Below, in pieces: positions 34,915 through 40,864 of a stretch of DNA of 40,864 nucleotides. The stretch lies in assembly GCA_023432465.1 (NCBI GenBank), contig JAEYUO010000145.1, positions 1-40,864 on the forward strand, read 5' to 3'. Numbering within the stretch: position 1 is the first letter of the stretch; each line of letters begins with the position of its first letter. The notes below the pieces were generated by a model. The model had not been told where the DNA came from and searched no databases. It was given only the letters and a program-made list of their open reading frames with translations. Source of the stretch: Planctomycetota bacterium. Its GTDB lineage: Bacteria > Planctomycetota > Phycisphaerae > Phycisphaerales > UBA1924. The position numbers and the translations under genes are program-made.

Positions 34915-35802
34915 GTGCGCTTCACCTTCCTCGGCACCGGAACCAGCGCGGGCGTCCCCCTCATCGCCTGCTCCTGCGCGGTCTGCACATCCACAGATCC
35001 GCGCGACAAGCGCTTCCGCACCGGCGCGTGCCTCCAGTTCACCGACCCATCCGGCCAAGAGCGCACGATCCTGATCGACACGACGCCCGACCTGCGTCAG
35101 CAGGCCCTCCGCGCCGGCCTCACGCGCTGCGACGCGATCCTCTACACCCATAACCACGTCGATCACACGTTCGGCCTCGACGATGTCCGCCGCTTCAACG
35201 CCGCGCAGAACGCGCCCATCGATGTCTATGCCGAAGCGCACACCCTCGGCCACCTCCGCCGCGTCTATCAGCACATCTTCGAGGCCGCGCACAACGTCAA
35301 CCAGTCCTTCGTGGCGACACTGATCGCCCACGAGCTCAACCCCGACAAGCCGCTCGACCTGTTCGGTGTGCGCTTCACGCCCATCCGCCTGCTGCACGGC
35401 CGCCTGCCCGTGCTGGGCTTCCGAATCGAGCCCGCAACTGGTGGAGTAGGTAAATCTGCTTCTGGTGGGGCAGGCGTCCCGCCTGCCGTCATCAGCACCT
35501 CTCAGGGTCCAGCACCTCAGCACTCTGGACCATTTCCGCTGGCCTATTGCACCGATGTCTCCGCCATCCCGCCCGAATCCTGGCGGCTCTTCCGCGGCGT
35601 AAAAACCCTCGTCCTCGACGCCCTCCGCCCGCGCCACCACCCCACCCACTTCACGCTCGACCAGGCCATCAACGTCGCCCAGCGCATCGAGGCCGAGCAG
35701 ACCTACTTCATCCACATGTCCCACGACCTCGCGCACGAAGCCACCAACGCCGAGCTGCCCGAGGGGATGCAGCTCGCGCATGATGGGTTGGTGCTGTCGT
35801 GA
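34915..35802 (+). CDS. MBL-fold phosphodiesterase, PhnP-like, with captured repeat
   Basis: 295 residues from GTG 34915, the point where family similarity begins (RFTFLGTGTSAGVPLIACSC). Metal motif THNHVDH (78-84) with H161, D214 (YCTDVSAIP) and H267/H270 (FIHMSHD) complete the two-metal site of PhnP-type hydrolases, which cleave cyclic phosphates in phosphonate or nucleotide metabolism; the true substrate is unknown. The CxxC-like cysteines C19, C21, C24 match the family's extra zinc site. Residues about 174-205 (GGVGKSASGGAGVPPAVIS...) are an in-frame insertion coded by palindromic repeat DNA, between two core strands. All active-site residues are kept, so the enzyme may still work. Confidence 0.85.
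   Translation: MRFTFLGTGTSAGVPLIACSCAVCTSTDPRDKRFRTGACLQFTDPSGQERTILIDTTPDLRQQALRAGLTRCDAILYTHNHVDHTFGLDDVRRFNAAQNAPIDVYAEAHTLGHLRRVYQHIFEAAHNVNQSFVATLIAHELNPDKPLDLFGVRFTPIRLLHGRLPVLGFRIEPATGGVGKSASGGAGVPPAVISTSQGPAPQHSGPFPLAYCTDVSAIPPESWRLFRGVKTLVLDALRPRHHPTHFTLDQAINVAQRIEAEQTYFIHMSHDLAHEATNAELPEGMQLAHDGLVLS
35469..35531 (+). repeat. Palindromic element inserted in frame in a gene
   Basis: Two perfect inverted repeats next to each other: GGCAGGCG/CGCCTGCC with loop TCC (35469-35487) and GGTCCAG/CTGGACC with a 12-base loop (35506-35531). The surrounding 35440-35535 codes for a Gly/Ser/Pro stretch absent from the family. The first palindrome (a GGCAGGCGTCCCGCCTGCC type) is of a kind I know as dispersed intergenic repeats in planctomycetes. 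Confidence 0.65.
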
Positions 35803-35832
35803 GAGTGCTCTCCCTGTCGCGTAACCCCGCCC

Positions 35833-37083
35833 TCACATCAATGGCCTGTTGAAGCTGATCGCAATCCGCAGCGGGCCATTTCCCCACGAATCGCGCACAC
35901 GCACCAGGTCCGGCAGGCCGTCCCCGTTCACATCCGCAAGCCAGTAGATCCGCGGCGGATCCGTGTGCACCGGCGCTCGCGCCGCGCTGGTCCACACACC
36001 ATCGCCATCCTCATCCAGCGTCCGCACGCGCGTCGGGAAGCTGACCGTGCCGTACCGCGAGTTCGATGACTCCGTCCGGTGCGTCAGCACCACTTCCGCC
36101 TCCCCATCATCGTCAATGTCCGCCACCGCGAGCAGCGTCAGGAACTGATCGATCTGAAAGTCGCCGGATGTCTGCGCCGCCGTCGAGCGCGTGACAAAGA
36201 CCGGCTCCGGCTCGCCATAGCTCATCCCGACCGCCGCGGGCAGGTCCAGCACCATCACGTGATGCTCCCGATCCTCACCCATCGGCCGCGTGATGGTCAT
36301 CGCGATTCCAGGCCCTGATGTTCCTACCTCGCTGGCCGCTCTCGCAATCACCCCGTCAATCGTCGCCCCGATTGTCGAGTACACAACCCGCGGCGATTCC
36401 ATCGCATCCGAAAGCGAAACTTCCAGCATCGCGGCATCGCCCCCCTCGTTCACGCCCACCAGCAACGCCTCCGCGCTTCCGTCGCCATCGAAGTCAACCA
36501 CCGCGGGCTTCGCAATGCTCCCGCTCGAGACCACCAGCGTCCGCACCAGCTCGATCCGCCCCGCCTCGCTCACACGATGAAGCGACACCCGCTGCTCGCG
36601 CCACAGCACCAGCCCATCCGCCCCCGCTTCTTCCCCCGCCGCGGCGACAATCACCGCACCGGCCAGCGTCCGCTGCTGTCGCAGCTTCACAAGCCCCGAG
36701 TCCCCATCGTTCCGATACACCTGCAGCACGGCGCGAACGCCGATCCGCCCCAGCGCAACCAGATCATCATCCCCATCCCCATCGAAGTCCCCCGCCGCGA
36801 GTTGCATCGGTTGGCCACGGATCGCGGCCGTCCCGCCGGGCGCAAACGCCCCGTTCCCGTTGTTCAGCAGCACCGTCAACATCGGCCGCTGCCAGACCAC
36901 CAGATCCAGATCCCCATCGCGATCAAGATCGACACTCACCGCCGCGCCCCGCGCGGCCGCGCCGACATACACCTGCTCAGCGCCGGCCTGCAGCGCTGAA
37001 CTCATGCACAGACGGGGTTCAAGCGGCTCGAACGCCTCGAGCCCGGCACTCTGCCGCTTTCGCTTCGACTCTGGGGTCTTCAT
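35833..37083 (-). CDS. LEPR-motif surface protein with FG-GAP repeats
   Basis: 416 residues. The N-terminus has a basic stretch and then FEPLEPRLCMSS (18-29), the planctomycete LEPR motif found at the start of many exported surface proteins, where it is thought to direct export or anchoring. The rest is a series of FG-GAP/VCBS-like repeats with calcium-type loops: DLDRDGDLDLVV (52-63), DFDGDGDDDLVA, DFDGDGSAEALL, DIDDDGEAEVVL and DVNGDGLPDLVR, which should fold as a beta-propeller. No enzyme motif is visible. ATG 37083 has no clear ribosome binding site. It follows the DegT aminotransferase gene by 163 bp on the same strand; that gap holds degenerate ACCCGGAACCCGA-type repeats and nothing else I can name. 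Confidence 0.85.
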   Translation of the reverse strand: MKTPESKRKRQSAGLEAFEPLEPRLCMSSALQAGAEQVYVGAAARGAAVSVDLDRDGDLDLVVWQRPMLTVLLNNGNGAFAPGGTAAIRGQPMQLAAGDFDGDGDDDLVALGRIGVRAVLQVYRNDGDSGLVKLRQQRTLAGAVIVAAAGEEAGADGLVLWREQRVSLHRVSEAGRIELVRTLVVSSGSIAKPAVVDFDGDGSAEALLVGVNEGGDAAMLEVSLSDAMESPRVVYSTIGATIDGVIARAASEVGTSGPGIAMTITRPMGEDREHHVMVLDLPAAVGMSYGEPEPVFVTRSTAAQTSGDFQIDQFLTLLAVADIDDDGEAEVVLTHRTESSNSRYGTVSFPTRVRTLDEDGDGVWTSAARAPVHTDPPRIYWLADVNGDGLPDLVRVRDSWGNGPLRIAISFNRPLM

Positions 37084-37246
37084 TCGCGCCTCCCACGTGC
37101 CGACGCATCGGGCTCGATCGCGGCATCACCGCGCCCTGCCGCCCCAGGTGTCCCCCAGTGCCGTACGGATGTCCGCCGCGCCCAGTTCCTGCCGCGCAAC
37201 CCCACCCGGAACCCGAGACCCGGAACCCGGACCCCGTTCCCCACCC

Positions 37247-38464
37247 TCACGCCCGGTACGCGTCCGCGACCTTCTTCAGCGCGGCCTCAACCGTCTTGAA
37301 GTGCTCCTCGGTCAGGCCGTGGTGCATCGGCAGCGCGAACACCTGCTGGCAGAGCTTCTCGCTCACGGGGCAGCTCGCCCCGCCATCCTTCACAAACCGG
37401 CTGAACGCCGGCTGCCGCGTGAGCGGCCGCGGATAGTGCACCGCCGTCGGCACACCCTCGGCCTTCAGCGCATCGCAGAACTGGTCCCGTGTGCACACGA
37501 ACTTCGTCGGATCGATCCGCGCGATGTACAGGTGGTACGCGCTCACCGCGCCCGGCGTGGTCTTTGGTGTGATCAAGCCCGGAATGCCCGACAGAATCGT
37601 GTCATACCGCGCGGCGGCCTCCTGCCGCTTCTGCGTCTCATTCTCCAGGCGATCCAGCCGCGAACAGCCGATCGCGCCGGTGATGTCGTTCATCCGGTAG
37701 TTGTAGCCGACCTGCTCGTGCAGATACTTGTCCGTCTCGCCGTGGCTCCGCAGCAGCTTGATCTGCCGCGCCAGCGCATCGTCGTTGCAGGTGATCATCC
37801 CGCCCTCGCCCGTCGCCAGGTTCTTCGTCGCATAGAACGAGTACGTCACCGCATCGCCGAACGCACCGATCCCCTTGCCCTTGAACGTCGCCAGGTGGGC
37901 CTGCGCGGCATCATAAATCACCTTCAGGTTGTGCTTCGCCGCCAGCGCCTGCACCGCATCGATATCCACCGGGCAGCCATACAGGTGCGTCGCCGCGATC
38001 GCCCGCGTCTTCGGTGTGATCTTCCTCGCCGCATCCGCCATGTCGATCTGCATCGTGTCGGGGAGTGCATCAACGAAGATCGGGTTGCCCCCGCGCGCCA
38101 CCACCATCGACACCGTCGCGATATACGTCCACGCGGGCACCAGCACATCATCCCCGCGCTCAAACAGCGGCTCATACGCAAGCTGCAACGCGCACGTCCC
38201 GTTGGCGCACGTCATCGCGTGCTTCGCCCCGCTCAGCTGCGCCATCCGCTGCTCAAGCTCCTCGCACTTCTTCCACGCCCGCAGCATGCCGGACTTGAGC
38301 ACCGTGATCGCCGCCTCGATGTCCTTCTCCGCCAGCGCGGTCTGCATGAACGGCACCGCCCCCCCCCAAGCCTTACTCACCGGCGTTCCGCCGTTGATCG
38401 CAAGACTCGGATTCACAGGAAGCGACTTCGCGGCGGGAGAAGCAGGGGCAACAGCGGTGGCCAT
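37247..38464 (-). CDS. DegT/DnrJ/EryC1-family aminotransferase
   Basis: 405 residues from ATG 38464, chosen because AAGGAG lies 6 bases upstream; an ATG 8 codons earlier contains that site within its coding sequence. The fold type I PLP signature is clear: the Schiff-base Lys214 in YATKNLATGEGG, Asp185 in YDAAQAH, and TCANGTCALQLA (85-96) for phosphate binding. These enzymes place an amino group on nucleotide-linked keto-sugars, for surface polysaccharide or lipopolysaccharide sugars. No sugar-modifying partner gene is near; the neighbours are the LEPR surface protein and a TolQ-like channel. The first 20 residues are an extra Ala/Pro-rich tail. Confidence 0.92.
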   Translation of the reverse strand: MATAVAPASPAAKSLPVNPSLAINGGTPVSKAWGGAVPFMQTALAEKDIEAAITVLKSGMLRAWKKCEELEQRMAQLSGAKHAMTCANGTCALQLAYEPLFERGDDVLVPAWTYIATVSMVVARGGNPIFVDALPDTMQIDMADAARKITPKTRAIAATHLYGCPVDIDAVQALAAKHNLKVIYDAAQAHLATFKGKGIGAFGDAVTYSFYATKNLATGEGGMITCNDDALARQIKLLRSHGETDKYLHEQVGYNYRMNDITGAIGCSRLDRLENETQKRQEAAARYDTILSGIPGLITPKTTPGAVSAYHLYIARIDPTKFVCTRDQFCDALKAEGVPTAVHYPRPLTRQPAFSRFVKDGGASCPVSEKLCQQVFALPMHHGLTEEHFKTVEAALKKVADAYRA

Positions 38465-38556
38465 CGGGGTCTCCTTAGGAACCCGCATAGTAGCGCGACG
38501 CCCGATTCACTCCCCATGTCCGAACGTGTACCGCACGCCGAGGCTCGACCGCCGAT

Positions 38557-39390
38557 TCACTTCGTCGCGCCCGACTTCGCCTCACCGTTCCGCAGCTTCG
38601 CTTCCCGCGGCAGCATCTCCACCAGATCGCTCGCCGCGACCATCGCCCGCGTGCACAGCTTGTCGATCAGCGCGCGATAAAACCCGTAGATCGTCAGGCA
38701 CGGCACCGCCAGCAGCAGCCCCAGCAGCGTGTGGAACAAAGCCTTCGAGATACCCAGCGACAGGTTCGCCGGCGACGCCTGTCCGCCCGACTGCCCCAGC
38801 GCGGCAAACGCGATGATCATCCCCCACACCGTCCCCGCCAGCCCCAGCAGTGGCCCAAGGTTCCCGATCACATTGAGCGGTTCGACCTTGCGGAACCATC
38901 TCGCCGATTCCTCGCTCGCCGCCAGTTCCGCCGCCTCCCGCACCGAGTCCTTGTCATCCGTTGGCACGTTCATCCCCGCACGCACCACCTTGCTCACCAG
39001 CGCATCATCCTCCGCCACAAACGCCCGCAGGTCGTTCCACCTCCCCGCCTTCGCCAACCCCGTGATGATCTGCACCGGTTCATCGGGCGCGATGTTCGTC
39101 TTCCGCACCTCGATCATGCAGATGATGATGATCGTCCACCCCGCCAGCGATCCCACCACCAGCAGGATCGTGAACAAGTCGAACGACTGACTGAACAGCT
39201 CCCACAGCGAAACGCGCCCTCCCTCATTCGCCGCCGCGGCGGGTGTCGCCGCCGGCGGCGCGGCCCCCGTCCCCTGCGCAACCGCCGCGCCCGCAAACGC
39301 AAGCACCAGCGTGCACGCGACCGCCAGCAAAACCGTGAGCCGCATCCAGTGCGCGCGGCGGGAAGCAACCTGTATCAATCGTGGTGTCAT
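38557..39390 (-). CDS. TolQ/ExbB/MotA-type proton channel subunit
   Basis: 277 residues from ATG 39390; an ATG 3 codons upstream is equally possible. A signal-like segment (16-38) and a Pro/Ala linker precede the three-helix core: helix 1 72-95 (LFTILLVVGSLAGWTIIII), helices 2 and 3 at VIGNLGPLLGLAGTVWGMII (174-193) and ALFHTLLGLLLAVPCLTIY (217-235), the latter two being the family signature. Such proteins form pentameric channels that couple the proton gradient to TonB, Tol or gliding machinery together with an ExbD/TolR subunit, which is not encoded next to it. TACAAT lies 7 bases before the start and there is no ribosome binding site, so the mRNA may be leaderless. Confidence 0.88.
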   Translation of the reverse strand: MTPRLIQVASRRAHWMRLTVLLAVACTLVLAFAGAAVAQGTGAAPPAATPAAAANEGGRVSLWELFSQSFDLFTILLVVGSLAGWTIIIICMIEVRKTNIAPDEPVQIITGLAKAGRWNDLRAFVAEDDALVSKVVRAGMNVPTDDKDSVREAAELAASEESARWFRKVEPLNVIGNLGPLLGLAGTVWGMIIAFAALGQSGGQASPANLSLGISKALFHTLLGLLLAVPCLTIYGFYRALIDKLCTRAMVAASDLVEMLPREAKLRNGEAKSGATK

Positions 39391-39462
39391 TGGGGCCATT
39401 GTAGTGTTTCGCAGTATCTCGCGCGCCGCACGCTCCGTCATTGCCCCCATCACCCAGTCCCT

Positions 39463-39488
39463 CAATCCAAAATCCGCAATCCAAAATC
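39463..39488. repeat. Tandem CAATCCAAAATC repeat
   Basis: CAATCCAAAATC at 39463-39474 and again at 39477-39488, a 14-bp tandem in the 108-bp gap between tsaE and the TolQ-like gene. AT-rich words of this sort stand out in this GC-rich window and recur between genes in many bacteria. Confidence 0.6.
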
Positions 39489-39498
39489 GCCCTCCCCC

Positions 39499-40260
39499 TC
39501 ACTCCTCCCCCACATCCTCCGGCTTGACCTCCCGGCTGATCAGGTAGTTCCCCGTCATCCACTTCCCTAAGTCCGCCATACGCGCCCGCTCATCCACAAA
39601 CGGGAACGTCGGCGAATCCGGCGCAACCGCCTTCCCCGTGGTCGGGCACCGCGCCCAATCCTCCGGCAGTTTCCCCTTCGCGCCCCACGCCGCGGCAAAC
39701 CCGTCCCACTCCGGCCGCGATGCCCACGCATCCGGCACATCGATCGTCAGCGACCGTTCGCCGCGCCCTTCCGCCTCATCCTCAAGATGCGTCAGCCCCC
39801 CGGCTCCGTCCCCCTCCACATCTCCCCGTTCAATCCGCACCCGCGCCAAGGACGGTTCCGCATCAAGCCCCGCGCCCAGCCGCGATGCCCACTCGATCAC
39901 CACCGCCGCGCTCCCATCCACAACGCGGTCCCACCCGATGCTCTCAAGCTCCTCCGCTCCTCCACGCAACCGATACGCATCCACATGCCGCAGCGGAACG
40001 ACATCCACGCCGGACGGTGCGCCCGCGGCCCGCACCGCGTACTCATTGACCAATACGAACGTCGGGCTGCTCACCTGCGACGGATCAAGCCCCATCCCCT
40101 CACACACCCCGCGCACAAACCGTGTCTTCCCCGCGCCAAGCTCCCCCTCCAGCGCAACCACATCCCCCGCGCGCAGCAACCTCCCCACCGCGCGCCCGAG
40201 CGCAACCGTCCCCTCCTCCCGCACGCTCGCCGCCTTTAACTCCACGCTCAGTGCTCCCAT
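39499..40260 (-). CDS. tsaE: TsaE fused to a degenerate YacG-like domain
   Basis: 253 residues. The N-terminal part (1-130) is TsaE: Walker A GELGAGKT (39-46), SSPTFVLVNEY (64-74), HVDAYRL and IEWASRL. TsaE is the ATPase that, with TsaB, TsaC and TsaD, makes N6-threonylcarbamoyladenosine at position 37 of ANN-reading tRNAs. Beyond the usual end (about 150 residues) comes a linker and, from 205 to the end, CPTTGKAVAPDS...FPFVDERARMADLGKWMTGNY, which aligns with YacG (CPTCGK...FCSKRCQLIDLGEW). Only the first of YacG's four zinc cysteines remains (C205; T208, V222 and A226 take the other places). YacG inhibits DNA gyrase through this fold. ATG 40260 overlaps the end of thiL by 13 bases, so the two are coupled. 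Confidence 0.88.
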   Translation of the reverse strand: MGALSVELKAASVREEGTVALGRAVGRLLRAGDVVALEGELGAGKTRFVRGVCEGMGLDPSQVSSPTFVLVNEYAVRAAGAPSGVDVVPLRHVDAYRLRGGAEELESIGWDRVVDGSAAVVIEWASRLGAGLDAEPSLARVRIERGDVEGDGAGGLTHLEDEAEGRGERSLTIDVPDAWASRPEWDGFAAAWGAKGKLPEDWARCPTTGKAVAPDSPTFPFVDERARMADLGKWMTGNYLISREVKPEDVGEE

Positions 40261-40864
40261 CCGCGCTGCGACACATCCACGCGCCCGCCTCTCGCATCCA
40301 CCGCCACGCAGCTCCCCGCGATCCCCTCCACCACGCGACCGATCCGCGTCAGCTTCGTCCCATTCCCGGTCGCGCTCTCCTTCAACGCCCCTGCCCCCGC
40401 CACAAACACCAGCTCATAGTCCTCCCCATCCCCCATCGCCCGCAGCGCATCCTCCACCCCTTCATGCCGCGGCACGCTTTCCAGCTCAATCTCGATCCCC
40501 ACGCCCGATGCCGCCGCGATCCGCCCCGCATCGATCCCCACGCCATCGGACACATCGATCATCGCGCGAAGCTCCGCCCCCAGCACATCACACAACCACT
40601 GCCCCTCCTTTACCCGCGGCACAAAGCTCAGATGTCTGCCGCTTCCCAGCGAGTCGCCTACCCGCCCCGTCACCCACACCTCATCCCCCGGCCGCGCCCC
40701 GCTCCGCAGCACCGCCCCACGCTTCGCATGCACCGCGCCCCCCACCGTGCACGTAATCACCAAATCCGCATCCCACACCGCCACATCCCCCCCCACCAGC
40801 GGCGCGCCGAACTCCCGCCCCCACCGCGCCATCGCATCAAACAGAGCATCCCCCTCCTCAAAGC
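40248..40864 (-). CDS. thiL: Thiamine-monophosphate kinase, partial
   Basis: C-terminal part only; the gene runs off the right edge, and the Met at 40832 is internal (an open frame continues to 40864). Family landmarks: PLVGGDVA, VLRSGARPGDEVWVTGRVGDS, MIDVSDGVGIDAGRIAAASG and GDGEDYELVF (ThiL usually has GGEDYEL). ThiL adds a phosphate to thiamine monophosphate to give the cofactor thiamine diphosphate. The stop codon lies inside the tsaE start region, a 13-base overlap, which implies one transcript with thiL first. The missing N-terminus holds the ATP-binding half. Confidence 0.93.
   Translation of the reverse strand, partial: FEEGDALFDAMARWGREFGAPLVGGDVAVWDADLVITCTVGGAVHAKRGAVLRSGARPGDEVWVTGRVGDSLGSGRHLSFVPRVKEGQWLCDVLGAELRAMIDVSDGVGIDAGRIAAASGVGIEIELESVPRHEGVEDALRAMGDGEDYELVFVAGAGALKESATGNGTKLTRIGRVVEGIAGSCVAVDARGGRVDVSQRGWEH

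Noticed and set aside
36860..38680. 606-codon plus-strand open frame
   Set aside because: Opposite the LEPR protein and DegT aminotransferase; composition is that of an antisense shadow.
1..40864. CRISPR array, tRNA, rRNA, integrase or transposase
   Set aside because: No regularly spaced repeats, no cloverleaf or rRNA stretches and no recombinase or transposase motifs were seen; the repeats present are single or paired palindromes.

Overview
This looks like chromosomal DNA of a high-GC planctomycete, most probably class Phycisphaerae. The reasons are: three consecutive secreted proteases that end in the same twin-repeat tail (two short calcium-loop helices of the form DIFAFLxxWFAG, ending in GC or PCP, the 'GC-type dockerin' seen in Phycisphaerales); a cell-surface protein with a planctomycete LEPR N-terminal sorting motif and FG-GAP repeats; two small membrane proteins with a CxxCGYxL...CPECG zinc ribbon; and GC-rich palindromic repeats scattered between and even inside genes. 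No rRNA, tRNA, CRISPR array, phage or transposase gene was recognised. The right edge cuts thiL; the left edge lies in a C-rich low-complexity run.

Layout. 1-315: non-coding, REP-like palindromes. 316-5735 (minus): methyltransferase, a RelE/HigB-type toxin-antitoxin pair with a clear promoter/operator, a fused two-domain FbpB/ThiP-type ABC permease and a GH20 hexosaminidase. 6001-13916 (plus): three secreted dockerin-tailed peptidases (subtilisin S8, fungalysin-like gluzincin, matrixin-like metzincin). 14020-15827 (minus): a twin-fasciclin secreted protein, a 99-residue unknown gene, and upstream of that a Cys-rich 27-residue leader ORF followed by an intrinsic terminator. 15877-22023 (plus): VTT membrane protein, S9 peptidase, gatC, then the ybeY-corC-zinc ribbon operon. 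22061-26049: GH13 amylase, an orphan RbsC-type sugar permease, and a GxxExxY gene bracketed by inverted repeats. 26172-31934 (minus): LOG-family nucleosidase and a 1519-residue AsmA-like protein. 32117-35802 (plus): radA, a second zinc-ribbon membrane protein, a putative lipoprotein with an 11-G tract, and an MBL phosphodiesterase interrupted in frame by a palindromic repeat. 35833-40864 (minus): LEPR/FG-GAP protein, DegT aminotransferase, TolQ/ExbB-like channel, tsaE and partial thiL.

How it fits together. The exported enzymes (GH20, GH13, three dockerin proteases, S9 peptidase) with two sugar/metal-type permeases suggest a heterotroph that degrades polysaccharide and protein outside the cytoplasm. 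Housekeeping genes (gatC, ybeY-corC, radA, tsaE-thiL) are interspersed singly or in pairs.

The most noteworthy items are (1) the tsaE product, which carries a C-terminal segment that aligns with the zinc protein YacG but has lost three of its four cysteines; (2) the putative cysteine-responsive attenuator at 15599-15827; (3) a repeat element captured in frame in the MBL hydrolase; and (4) recurrent -10-like boxes ending 3-7 bases before start codons that lack a ribosome binding site, which points to leaderless translation. All function calls come from reading motifs by eye; no database search was possible.
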